64,000 nucleotides of DNA, from the NCBI GenBank assembly GCA_038373885.1, contig JAWZYV010010311.1:1-64000 (forward strand), in the 5' to 3' direction. A program made the position numbers and the translations under genes. This document shows positions 46,694 to 57,356 of this stretch, one piece after another; the stretch's first letter is position 1; each line of letters begins with the position of its first letter. The stretch is from Cheiracanthium punctorium. Taxonomy: Eukaryota > Arthropoda > Arachnida > Araneae > Cheiracanthiidae. A model generated the notes under the pieces. The model was not told where the DNA came from. It did no database searches and saw only the letters and a program-made list of their open reading frames with translations.

Positions 46694-47715
46694 CTAATGG
46701 CGGCTTCTTTTTATATCTTCTTCGTTCTTCTTCTTGAAAGTTCGATGCATGACGTCATCCCATGATTGGTCGATTGTATGAAGCGTATCGTTGATGCTGC
46801 CCTCTGTCGTCATTATTTCTAAGCTCTCACGAATGTAGGCATATATACTATTTTTAAAGTTGGCTATTTTTTTAATATTTTTAAAATCAATGGTAATGGG
46901 CTCTTTCAAAGCAAGACGGGCTAGAGCGGTACTTTGTTTCTGGAGGTTAATGTCTTTAAAATGTTCGTTTTTTCGGTCTTTAATTTTCCTTTTTGTAACA
47001 CCGATGTAGCAATTTTCTTTATTAGTATCGTTTGACATAAAATTAATTTTATAGATCCCTGCGGTTTCGATGGGGTTGATTGGGTCTTTTTCCGATCTAA
47101 TGTGCTGAAAGATTGTTTTATTAGGTTTAATTGGAATACGGAAGTTCTTTTTACTGGTGATATTAGAAAGTTTATTGGCTATCCCTCGGCTAAAGGGGAT
47201 AGCGGTAGTAAAACGTGGTTTATCTTTTTGACGGTTGTCTATAACATTTAATTTACGTTGCCTAGCTTTGAAAACTTTGTCGAAAATTTCTCGAGGGTAG
47301 TGGGCGTCTTGACATTGTTTCTTTATGAAAGCAATTTCTTTTTGAAGGAGGTCGTTGTTAGAACACACTTTGAAAGCGCGGTCGATATAGGAACGAATAG
47401 CAGCAATTTTATAGTTGAAAGGGGTTTTAGATTTAAAATTTACTATATTAGTATTACAAGTGGGTTTTCGAAAAATGGTGGTCTCAATGAGATTATTGTT
47501 TCTGGTTATGTTCACATCTAAGTAATTGAGGCTATTATTGATTTCTTTTTCGTATGTAAATTTAATGTTCGGGTCTATGGCATTAAGTTGATTGATCAAA
47601 TTATTTTCTTCATTATTGTCGGTGGTAAGGATAGCGAAGATATCGTCGACATAGCGAAGCCAAAGTTTGATGGTATTATTGTGTGTCTGTTTAATCTGTT
47701 CTTCAAGGATTCTTA
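46694..47715 (-). CDS. Penelope-like RT C-terminus plus GIY-YIG endonuclease, open frame
   Basis: On the minus strand the frame is open from about 47713 (an ATA replaces the ATG seen in inner repeat units) to the stop at 46694. It begins with the reverse transcriptase catalytic motif (LRYVDDIFAIL), then YLDVNITRNNNLIETT and TTIFRKPTCN, the Penelope thumb region, then AAIRSYIDRA. The GIY-YIG nuclease follows: GIYKINF, CYIGVTKRKIKDR with the conserved Arg, and RESLEIM with the likely catalytic Glu. Counting from the internal TTG at 47599, GIY is at residue 181, YIG at 198 and the Glu near 258 of 301. In active relatives this enzyme nicks target DNA and primes reverse transcription. The fingers and palm motifs before YVDD are missing, so it cannot be a working polymerase. 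Confidence 0.8.
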
Positions 47716-47720
47716 TTTTC

Positions 47721-49157
47721 CAGTCGGCAATTCTTTTTCGTATGTAAATTTAATGTTCGGGTCTATGGCATTAAGTTGATTGATCAAATTATTTTCTTCA
47801 TTATTGTGGGTGGTAAGGATAGCGAAGATATCGTCGACATAGCGAAGCCAAAGTTTGATGGTATTATTGTGTGTCTGTTTAATCTGTTCTTCAAGGATTC
47901 TCATTTTCCAGTCGGCAATTCTTTTTCGTATGTAAATTTAATGTTCGGGTCTATGGCATTAAGTTGATTGATCAAATTATTTTCTTCATTATTGTGGGTG
48001 GTAAGGATAGCGAAGATATCGTCGACATAGCGAAGCCAAAGTTTCATGGTATTATTGTGTGTCTGTTTAATCTGTTCTTCAAGGATTCTCATTTTCCAGT
48101 CGGCAATTCTTTTTCGTATGTAAATTTAATGTTCGGGTCTATGGCATTAAGTTGATTGATCAAATTATTTTCTTCATTATTGTGGGTGGTAAGGATAGCG
48201 AAGATATCGTCGACATAGCGAAGCCAAAGTTTGATGGTATTATTGTGTGTCTGTTTAATCTGTTCTTCAAGGATTCTCATTTTCCAGTCGGCAATTCTTT
48301 TTCGTATGTAAATTTAATGTTCGGGTCTATGGCATTAAGTTGATTGATCAAATTATTTTCTTCATTATTGTGGGTGGTAAGGATAGCGAAGATATCGTCA
48401 ACATAGCGAAGCCAAATTGCCGACTGGAAAATGAGAATCCTTGAAGAACAGATTAAACAGACACATCAAACTTTGGCCTCGCTATGTTGACGATATCTTC
48501 GCTATCCTTACCACCCACAATAATGAAGAAAATAATTTGATCAATCAACTTAATGCCATAGACCCGAACATTAAATTTACATACGAAAAAGAATTGCCGA
48601 CTGGAAAATGAGAATCCTTGAAGAACAGATTAAACAGACACACAATAATACCATCAAACTTTGGCTTCGCTATGTCGACGATATCTTCGCTATCCTTACC
48701 ACCCACAATAATGAAGAAAATAATTTGATCAATCAACTTAATGCCATAGACCCGAACATTAAATTTACATACGAAAAAGAATTGCCGACTGGAAAATGAG
48801 AATCCTTGAAGAACAGATTAAACAGACACACAATAATACCATCAAACTTTGGCTTCGCTATGTCGACGATATCTTCGCTATCCTTACCACCCACAATAAT
48901 GAAGAAAATAATTTGATCAATCAACTTAATGCCATAGACCCGAACATTAAATTTACATACGAAAAAGAGTTGCCGACTGGAAAATGAGAATCCTTGAAGA
49001 ACAGATTAAACAGACACACAATAATACCATCAAACTTTGGCTTCGCTATGTCGACGATATCTTCGCTATCCTTACCACCCACAATAATGAAGAAAATAAT
49101 TTGATCAATCAACTTAATGCCATAGACCCGAACATTAAATTTACATACGAAAAAGAA
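47721..49157. repeat. 188-bp tandem repeats in inverted arrays
   Basis: On the left, junctions (CAGTCGGCAA) fall at 47721, 47909, 48097 and 48285, exactly 188 bp apart. On the right, junctions (TTGCCGACTGG) fall at 48417, 48594, 48782 and 48970, i.e. 177, 188 and 188. The 177-bp unit lacks 11 bases (the ACAATAATACC region). YVDD occurs five times on the left and four on the right. Units are nearly identical. Confidence 0.95.
48608..48987 (+). pseudogene. Chained 63-codon frames of the RT motif repeat
   Basis: Each 188-bp unit opens with ATG and encodes RILEEQIKQTHNN, LRYVDDIFAILTTHNN and PNIKFTYEKELPTGK, ending at a TGA that overlaps the next ATG as ATGA. Because 188 is not a multiple of three, each unit sits in a different frame. 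The frames are a by-product of tandem duplication of the catalytic segment; no protein role is claimed. Confidence 0.6.
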
Positions 49158-49995
49158 ATCAATAATAGCCTCAATTACTTAGATGTGAACATAACCAGAA
49201 ACAATAATCTCATTGAGACCACCATTTTTCGAAAACCCACTTGTAATACTAATATAGTAAATTTTAAATCTAAAACCCCTTTCAACTATAAAATTGCTGC
49301 TATTCGTTCCTATATCGACCGCGCTTTCAAAGTGTGTTCTAACAACGACCTCCTTCAAAAAGAAATTGCTTTCATAAAGAAACAATGTCAAGACGCCCAC
49401 TACCCTCGAGAAATTTTTCAAAGCTAGGCAACGTAAATTAAATGTTATAGACAACCGTCAAAAAGATAAACCACGTTTTACTACCGCTATCCCCTTTAGC
49501 CGAGGGATAGCCAATAAACTTTCTAATATCACCAGTAAAAAGAACTTCCGTATTCCAATTAAACCTAATAAAACAATCTTTCAGCGCATTAGATCGGAAA
49601 AAGACCCAATCAACCCCATCGAAACCGCAGGCATCTATAAAATTAATTTTATGTCAAACGATACTAATAAAGAAAATTGCTACATCGGCGTTACAAAAAG
49701 GAAAATTAAAGACCGAAAAAACGAACATTTTAAAGACATTAACCTCCAGAAAGAAAGTACCGCTCTAGCCCGTCTTGCTTTGAAAGAGCCCATTACCATT
49801 GATTTTAAAAATATTAAAAAAATAGCCAACTTTAAAAATAGTATATATGCCTACATTCGTGAGAGCTTAGAAATAATGACGACAGAGGGCAGCATCAACG
49901 ATACGCTTCATACAATCGACCAATCATGGGATGACGTTATGCATCGAACTTTCAAGAAGAAGAACGAAGAAGATATAAAAAGAAGCCGCCATTAG
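48984..49995 (+). pseudogene. Penelope-like RT C-terminus plus GIY-YIG, right arm, frameshifted
   Basis: Same protein as the left arm. The frame from 48984 includes YVDD and runs to 49427, where 11 bases present in the left arm (between two TTTTC copies) are deleted, shifting the frame. The rest, in another frame, holds GIYKINF (about 49630), CYIGVTKRKI and RESLEIM and stops at 49995. Otherwise almost identical to the left arm. Confidence 0.8.
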
Positions 49996-50009
49996 TGAGA
50001 GATCCAGAA

Positions 50010-50051
50010 ACGACTGAAGATGGTTATGTGTGTAACCGAAATATATATCGT
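50010..50051 (+). ncRNA. Hammerhead-ribozyme-like motif, right end of family 1
   Basis: ACGA (50010-50013) pairs with TCGT (50048-50051) as stem I. Between them: CTGAAGA (the CUGANGA core), one extra T, stem II GGTTA/TAACC, GAAA core, an ATATAT mini stem III and A at the cleavage position. Penelope-like elements are known to carry minimal hammerheads in their terminal repeats. The extra T after the core is a departure from the consensus. Confidence 0.55.
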
Positions 50052-50375
50052 GTACGGGGGAATAAGGTATTCCCAAATAAAAAATTTTAAATAATTAATC
50101 CGCCGTATTAAATAATGTTTTATGTGTTTATATTAGGTTTTTTTCTGTTTATTCTTTTGATGGAACATCTGCCTCATTCTAAGTGCATATCATTTTATCA
50201 GATATGGTAAAATTAGCAGGATGTTTGACCATGGTTTTGATGGCCTTTGGTACCTTATTTACACGAATCTATTAAATAAAGTGCTTGGTAGAGGAAGAAA
50301 ATTCTAAAACCACCAAGTCTGATTAAAAATAAAAGGAAGGACTTGCATTAAAATATTAAAATACACATTAAAATC

Positions 50376-50421
50376 CGACGGGTAGCAGCTTTCAGTGGCG
50401 GCCACCACCTTCTTCAGCCCC
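50376..50421 (-). ncRNA. Hammerhead-ribozyme-like motif, left end of family 2
   Basis: On the minus strand: GGGG before CTGAAGA, one extra A, stem II GGTGG/CCACT (one G-T pair), GAAA, stem III AG/CT around CTG, A at the cleavage position, then CCC pairing with GGG. Better preserved than the right-end copy. Confidence 0.5.
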
Positions 50422-50840
50422 TGCTGTCTTCAGACTGCTCTGCTCTCTTCCTCAAAACTTCGCTCCATCCCGGATTGATTTGCGCATGTGTCATATCTTT
50501 TACAGTGCCATCTGTAGTTATGATCTGCAGGGCTTCCATGTTAAGTGCATAATTATTATTTTTATAATTGGCGAGTTTTTGCCTTTCATTAAAGTTGATT
50601 TCTATGGGGTGTTCTTGGGCTATTTTAGAAAGTGCAGTGCTGGGTTTATTGAATTTAATATCCTTGTAGTGTTCCTTTTTTCTGTCTTTAATTTTTCTTT
50701 TAGTCATCCCAATGTAGCATCCTGATTTATTTGAATTATTAAATGTAAAGTTTATTTTACATATTCCGGCGGTTTCATTAGGATCAAAGGGGTCTTTATC
50801 GCTGCGAATTCGTTTGAAAATAGTTTGATTGGGTTTTATC
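50414..50840 (-). pseudogene. Penelope-like GIY-YIG endonuclease, family 2 left arm
   Basis: Reads, on the minus strand, TIFKRIRSDKDPFDPNETAG then ICKINF (GIY altered to GIC), CYIGMTKRKIKDRKKEH and MEALQIITTDG. The conserved Glu sits in EALQI. It starts abruptly at the centre, after the linker, with no reverse transcriptase. Stop at 50414. Confidence 0.7.
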
Positions 50841-50861
50841 GGATATATCTAATCGCATAAA

Positions 50862-51814
50862 TACATGGTTTCGCTACGTCGACAATGTCTTTGCAATAAT
50901 AAATAAAACTGAAACCAAAAATATCCTCAAAGAAATCAACGCAATTGACCAAAACATCCAATTCACCATGGAAATAGAAGAGAATGCTACCATAAACTTC
51001 CTCGACGTTAAAATCAATAGAGATACGAAAAACAATATCCATACAACCTTTTTTAGAAAGGCCACAAACAATAATGAAATAGTAAACTTTAACTCAAAAA
51101 CTCCTTTCAAATTTAAAATTGCCGCTATCCGATCTTATGTCAATCGCGCCATTACAATATGCTCTGACGAAAACCTCCTCAATAATGAATTACAATTTAT
51201 TAAAACTCAATGTAAAAACGCAGGCTACACAAAATCCCTCGTCAAAAACCTTTTTAAAAATTGAATAAAAAAACTTGAACAAATTAACAAGCATCAAAAA
51301 GCGAAACCGAAATTTACCAAAGCCATTACTGCAGGGGAGCAGCATTAAAAATAACAAATGAAGCCGCTAAGAAAAACATCAAAATCCAATAAAACCCAAT
51401 CAAAGTATTTTCAAACGAATTCGCAGCGATAAAGACCCCACTGATCCTAATGAAACCGCCAGAATATATAAAATAAACTTTACAATTAATAATTCAAATA
51501 AATCAGGATGCTACATTGGGATGACTAAAACAAAAATTAAAAACAGAAAAAAGGAACACTACAACGATATTAAATTCAATAAACCCAGAACTACACTTTC
51601 TAAAATAGCCCAAGAACACCTCATAGAAATCAACTTTAATGAAAGGCAAAAACTCACCAATTATAAAAATAACAATTATGCACTTAACATGGAGGCCCTG
51701 CAGATCATAACTACAGATGGCGCTGGAAACGATATGACACATGTTCAAATCGATCCAGAATGGAGCGAAGTTTTGAGGAAGAGAGCAGAGCAGTCTGAAG
51801 ACAGCAGGGACTGA
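50862..51814 (+). pseudogene. Penelope-like RT C-terminus and GIY-YIG, family 2 right arm
   Basis: Begins TWFRYVDNVFAII: the catalytic YVDD reads YVDN. Then INFLDVKINRDTKNNIHTTF, AAIRSYVNRA and a stop at 51262. After frame changes, RIYKINF (GIY altered to RIY), CYIGMTKTKIKNRKKEH and EALQIITTDG up to 51814. Several stops lie between 51262 and 51480. Inactive by both catalytic substitution and frame breaks. Confidence 0.75.
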
Positions 51815-51850
51815 AGAAGGTGGTGGCCGCCACTGAAAGCTACTACCCGT
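51786..51850 (+). ncRNA. Degraded hammerhead-like motif, right end of family 2
   Basis: CTGAAGA, the GGTGG/CCACT stem and GAAA are present, but the base before CTGA is A where CCC after the cleavage position would need G, so stem I is broken. Confidence 0.4.
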
Positions 51851-51876
51851 CGGATTTTAACGTGTATTTTAACCAT

Positions 51877-53230
51877 TTAATACCATCAAGTCTGTTTTCT
51901 TTAATTGTTTTATTTTACTATTATTAACTCTTGCAACGCTTGCTTTTAAATCAGTAAAGTATATTGCTCAGATTTGTTGATTTTGGGGAAGTTCAGTTTC
52001 GGATTGTACGTGCTTCCTGATATGAAAAAGAGAACATTTTTCTGGTGAAAATGGGAAAGTGATGTATTATTAGTATGTAATTTTCAGTTTTATTTATTTT
52101 GCAGTGCCCCAGGGAGCACAGATTTGGCACAGAATTTGTTTAAAATTGTACTTTTCGTATCAGGATGTATCAAGAGATTCCATTTGGCACAGTTTGGCGT
52201 AGCCTATTACTGATAGTTGCCGATAGGGCATGTGGATGATGTTAGATGCAACACCGTAGAAGGAGGAGCGTTTATCTCTGTGTTTTACCCCTCGTGCCAA
52301 AGGCGATACTTTGGATCCGGCTAGTTAGCACAGAGCAGATGCAACCCCGAGGAAAGACTATTCTTTTCCCTGGAGCATCGCGTGGGTGCAGCAACAAAAG
52401 TAGCTCAAAACTTTCAATTTATTGTTCGTCAACTGACTAAAATTGCCTTTATTATAAAGGGTTTTTTTTTTTTTTTTTTTTTTTCAATATGTAATACAAT
52501 CAGCCAAATAAAAATTGCCATTTGTAAAGTATGTTATGATGAAATAAATAGTTATAAACCTTCATATATTAAAAATGGCAGGATGGAGACGTGAGTGTCA
52601 TTTCAGTTTTAATAATGAAACATAAGAAAAATATTTTTAGGCAAAATAGCACTGCATAGACAGGAAATCTATTAATTAAAAAAAAAAAAACTCAAACTTT
52701 GCACATGATATATATCTATATGGTTAAATAACTCAATTAATATAGAAAATTGAACCTTTTAAAGCCCTAAAGTTAATTACTCTCGAGAATTACCGTAATT
52801 TCAGGCTTATAATCTACAGATTATCTACTAAAAATGATGAAAGTTTATCCAGTGCGTATTATGCATCGCTGCGTACTATCTACAGAAATTTTTCCTGAAG
52901 CCTTCAGATTTTACAATAAAAAACTTTATTTAGAAGAACAAAACAAAAGTTCATTTCTTTTTTTCCCAGTAGATTTAGACCCTGAAAAAGATTTAGGTCT
53001 ATTAATCAGTTACATGACACTAGATGCCACTGCAGTTGTTCAGTAGATTTCTTGAAGATGGGGAAAAACAGGGACCTTTGAGAGTCATACGTCATAGCTT
53101 CCTGAAACAACTTCTGATTGGTCTGTCCGCTCTAAATGAATAGTCTGTGAAATGGGGAAATTTCATCAAAAATATTGGCATCACTACTTCATATTAAGGC
53201 ACGTGACAATCATCGCTGAAAAGATTCATA
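51877..53230. other. Unassigned DNA
   Basis: T run at 52461-52484. Open frame 52834-53046 has no recognised domain. A pogo left end was looked for and not placed. Confidence 0.3.
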
Positions 53231-54501
53231 CGAAAGTTGTAGAATTGTCAAAGAAGCGCATTAGCTATTCGTACTGATTACTTTCAGTTGAATTTAAACT
53301 GAAAGTAATCAGTAAAGCTGAAGAATTCAGAAATAGGGAGGCTGGATGACTATTTCAAGTCAATGAATCCAACGTTCGCTTATGGAGAAAATCTAAAGAG
53401 AAATTAGAAAATTCAAGGAACGAAAAATGTAAAAGTTTTTGGTTTAGCCAGCCAAAATGGCCTGAATTAGAAGATGTGTTACATCGCTGGATTACAGAAG
53501 AAAGAAGTAAAGGGAATCCTGTACCTACAGTTAAAATAAGAATTAAGGCTAAATTAATTGCCGAAGAAATGCAGATTAGAGGTTTCGATGGTGGCCCCAC
53601 GTAGTGCTACTGGTTCATGAAAAGAAAAAATCTTTCTGTACGGAATCACACTACTGTTGGACAGAAACTGCCGACTGACTGGGAGAGGAAAAAATATCAG
53701 TTTTACTTTACACGAAAAAAGTAATAGTGGAGAAGCAATTTACTTCTGCAGAAATATTTAACATATATGAAGTTTCCATGTGCTTTGATTCTCCCCAAAC
53801 AGAACTGTTGACACTGCTGGGACTTTGTCCGTTGTAAAAAATACTGCTGGAAATGAAAAAAATTCATTCACTGTAGTATTAACCTGTTCTGCAAATGGAG
53901 AAAAATTGCCCCCGATGATTATCTTCAAACGAAAAACCATTCCTAAAGAAAATTTTCCTCGTGGAATAGAAATAAGATGCAATGAGAAAGGTTGGATGAA
54001 CCAGGATATTATGATCTCTTGGCTCGATTTGGTTTGGAATAAAAGGAGGTTTTCTCTATTTAAACCTTGTGCGCTATTGATTTTGGATTCGATGAAGGCT
54101 CATCTGAAAGACGACGTTAAAGTGGCCTGCAGAACGTCAGGTGCAATCTTTTCAGTGATACCGGGAGGACTAACAAAAATATTGCAACCCCTGGATGTTG
54201 GCATCAACAAGTCTTTCAAATTGAAGATAAGAAACTCATGGGAAAATGGATGGAAGAGGATGTTCATGAGTATACAAAGAGTGGAAAAATGTGACATGCA
54301 TCGTATGCAGACGTAACCCACTGGGTAAAAACTGCATGGATGAAATCTCTGTTTGTACTATAAAAAATGCAATTAGAAATGTGGACTGTTAGAACAAAAT
54401 TTTGAATCAACCACTGAACTGAACAATGATTCTAATAATTCCTTGGAATTGAATGATGATTTACTTTTGGGTTTTCCAGATTCAGATGATTCTAATTTTT
54501 A
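53230..54501 (+). pseudogene. pogo/Tigger (CENP-B-like) transposase relic
   Basis: Starts near FKLKVISKAEEFRNREAG and VNESNVRLWRKSKEKLE, the pogo-type helix-turn-helix, then WFSQPKWPELEDVLHRWI of the CENP-B-like second DNA-binding domain. From 53825 one frame holds NEKNSFTVVLTCSANGEKLP, NEKGWMNQDIM, LLILDSMKAHL (second catalytic Asp) and VIPGGLTKILQPLDVGINKS (third Asp region). The first Asp motif, normally MDET, reads NIYEV at about 53757, so it is lost. The acidic tail ends SDDSNF at 54501. Stops at 53354, 53602, 53722 and a frame change near 53800 break it. TIRs were not found. Confidence 0.8.
53273..53313. repeat. Perfect 17-bp inverted repeat in the pogo coding start
   Basis: ACTGATTACTTTCAGTT (53273-53289) and AACTGAAAGTAATCAGT (53297-53313) with a 7-bp spacer GAATTTA. 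It overlaps the KLKVIS codons. Confidence 0.85.
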
Positions 54502-55387
54502 GTTTCCTTTTTTTAATTACTTGTAAATATTAAGCGTAAATTTTTTAGTATTGGCTGTATTGATCACTTATTCAATATTTGCTGTCAATATATGGATATA
54601 TATTATTCCAGTAAAAAGGTAGGTCTCATTTCAATTTTGTTTTTCTTATAATAATATCACTTGACTAAATAATTACGATGCTACAAAATATGCAATAAGT
54701 ATTCTGCATGCTACCATACCTTTTGTTTTGTTTGTTCCGAAAGAAATGTTTGCTTTTTTATATTTGATTAATTTCATAATACAGTTCTTAGTGCTTACAG
54801 GGCTCCCACCAAATTTTCTATCAAAAAAAGGGGAAAAAGGGACCATCCCTTTAAGAAAATGGGACCAAAAAGGGACCATCTGTAAGAAAAAGGGACGAAA
54901 AAGGAACTATTTAATAAGCGGTCATTTTTAAAGGAATAAAAAATTTCCTCTGAAAATACAACCTCAATTTTACATCTCCTACTTCTCATGCCCTTTACGC
55001 TGAAGTAAACACAATGAAAACATTCTCACATGAATAATATAAAACTTCACTAAACCACTTTTAAGTTTTCATACATTATATATGAATTGAATATTTTGAA
55101 ACATACAAAATTGAGAGTTCGACTGCATAATTTATTCAGTTCCCTAATACACACTTATTGTTCACAAAGAAATAAAATTGAAAGATTTCATTAATCAAAT
55201 GTGTAACATTCTTCTGGAAATGATTACTAACACACATAATTAGATGAAATCCTGGCTCTTATAATAACTAAACAAAGCTTAAACTACATTCTTGTAGACT
55301 CATACAAAACTCAAACACAATTTGCTGAATATGCAGAATAAAAAAAAAAAAAAAAAAACTGAAATCTGCGCCGATCGGCGACCCCTC

Positions 55388-55430
<43 letters not shown>

Positions 55431-57279
55431 TCCGCTTTGCACAGGCCTTATTATTAAAGGTCAAAATTAACAGTCGCCACTCCCGGACTGTATTTTTTAA
55501 AGTGGAGACTGCGAATTTATGTACCAGTCACCACAGTTTATTTCCCCACTCTCTTTCCTTTTTTTACACAAAGTTTATATTAATTGAAAGTAAAACAGAA
55601 ACGGGGCATTAAAACAGATGTTGTTGACAGGAGTCAACTAAACTCCAAGATCGAGGTCGCCATGGCGGGGAGGGGGAGAGCTGGATCATTGATAAAGGGT
55701 ATTAGTACCACTTGACCAATTAGCAAAAGTAATCATCTGTTATGGAAATTTTCAAACGGGGATTACGACAATGCATAAGATTGCGGTTTGAAGCAGACAC
55801 CTGCACTTGTTTGTTTTTGCAAGGGCTCTCTTTCTGAGAACAAAAATCCGAAGAGTTGCGAGCATTCATTTATAAATTCTTTTCTTGTGATCTATTAATA
55901 CCAAAAAATAAAATTAAATAAATAAATATTTCAAGATTTATTCCGGCATAATAAGGCTTATGGCCAGCATAAAGTTGATGACAGCTGTCCGTCGTGGAAA
56001 ATTAACAATGTTCGTCCTAAACAAAGACCAATGGAGTACGCAAATGCAGCCACGGGGGATTTAAAAATAGGGATACTTTGTTCTCGCAAAAAGCCAATTT
56101 TGTGTACCATATAGAAAATATTCAGAACTGGTTTGGTGCAATCTGAAAATCGTTAAAGTTTATTCCTAAGCGTTCATTTCTTATAGTCAGACACATACAT
56201 TCAGATCAATGGACGTCATGAAGTCGCGCAATTTAACTCGCAAAAAGGCACTTTTCATTTCTAAATGAATCCGTAATTCCCTAATGGTTTGTAAATATCT
56301 TTAATAACTATAGATAATTTGAATTAGGAAGGCCAGATAATGATTATACTAAGCAATCATTAAAAACAAAAACTTGCAAGTGCATAAAACAACCAGTTAT
56401 AAACTACAGAAGCTGCCATTATTTATACTGACAGTTTTCACCAAAAAGCTGAAGTCTAGAATTATGATTGTGAAATAATTATCAAATATAACACCCACAT
56501 TGTAGGATAGGCGGTGAAGTTATTTTGAATCCCTTTCTTACCCCCAACTGAAAGTTATGTTAGTTTTTTGTTGCTACATTAGGTGAAAATAAACACCCCA
56601 GAGGTGCCTCTTTTTGAGTTACGCGAACGAAAGAAAACAGATGAAATGAATAAGCGATGACTGTCACTCTCTGATTCTGATAAGCATTCAATTAGGAAAA
56701 AAGTAACTTATTTTTAAAAGGAAATTTTATCGGGTTTCATTTACGATAAATGTCGGATTGCGTTGCTTGGAATTTTGTGAAGGAACAGTTATACATCGTG
56801 TTTAGTTAGGGTCGTTTCAATCGATCATATTTTTGTTACGGTATTATTTTAATAGAAAGTGTTTCGTAAAGGGGCCCGTAAAACGATCGATAATCTTGAC
56901 TGCGATGATCCATGTAACGGAAGGGGCAGGGGGAATGGCAAGTTTTCGAGTGAAAACTTGGACATACCACGGCAAAGGGGGTAAAAAAAGGGATGCCAAT
57001 TGCTGAAAGGTTGTCGGGCACCGTTCTTTTTCAAGAGTGGTAGTAGGGGGGCACTACAAAGAAATACTTTTGACAAACGCAAGGTAGTACTTACATGTTA
57101 ATTCAAGGAAGGCTAGATGTAGCGTGCATGGATCCGATATTGGTACCGGGACAAAGCCACATATTCCGCCAATCACCGTCCTCATATGAACGTTAGTGTG
57201 TTCTGGATGGTTCTGGAAAAAAGTGTTGCCGGACTGATTGCTATGATGTAGACGATAGGTCGACTGACCTACGTCACAT
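54502..57279. other. Unassigned DNA with purine-rich and A-run tracts
   Basis: 54826-54910 is a GGGAC/AAAAAGGG-rich tract. A runs at 55341-55358 and 55397-55428. No gene recognised; long frames here are low complexity. Confidence 0.35.
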
Positions 57280-57302
57280 CATAGGCGCCGACTTCATGGG
57301 GC

Positions 57303-57356
57303 TTGAAGGGGCTTCAGCCCCCCCAATATTTTTATTCAGGGGGCTGAGCCCCTTCA
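57303..57356. repeat. Near-perfect palindrome at left end of large hAT-like element
   Basis: TTGAAGGGGCTTCAGCCCCC and its inverse GGGGGCTGAGCCCCTTCAA (one base shorter) around an AT-rich loop. Confidence 0.75.

Larger units (their letters stand above)
46602..50089. mobile_element. Penelope-like element, family 1, as an inverted head-to-head pair
   Basis: Outer ends are AAAATTTTTTATTTGGGAAT (46602) and its inverse ATTCCCAAATAAAAAATTTT ending at 50089. Both arms run from the outer 3' terminus (hammerhead-like), through the GIY-YIG nuclease and reverse transcriptase C-terminus, to 188-bp tandem repeats at the centre. The two 5' sides meet at about 48416. The N-terminal two thirds of the reverse transcriptase are absent from both arms. 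The minus-strand arm is better preserved. Confidence 0.9.
50346..51876. mobile_element. Penelope-like element, family 2, as an inverted head-to-head pair
   Basis: Outer ends TTAAAATCCGACGGGTAG-type sequence at left and its inverse CTACCCGTCGGATTTTAA at right. The left arm (minus, 50346 to about 50846) has only the nuclease; the right arm (plus, about 50847 to 51876) has reverse transcriptase C-terminus and nuclease. It lies only 256 bp from family 1 and differs clearly in protein sequence. Confidence 0.85.

Noticed and set aside
47588..49112. Antisense 63-codon frames (reading DQIIFFIIVGGKDSEDI-like peptides) in every repeat unit
   Set aside because: They are shadows on the opposite strand of the YVDD-coding repeat; the coding sense is set by the RT and GIY-YIG motifs.
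47721..49157. CRISPR-like regular array
   Set aside because: Units are contiguous 188-bp tandem repeats without variable spacers, in a eukaryotic retroelement.
55322..55612. Lysine-rich 96-codon frame
   Set aside because: It is created by two long A runs.
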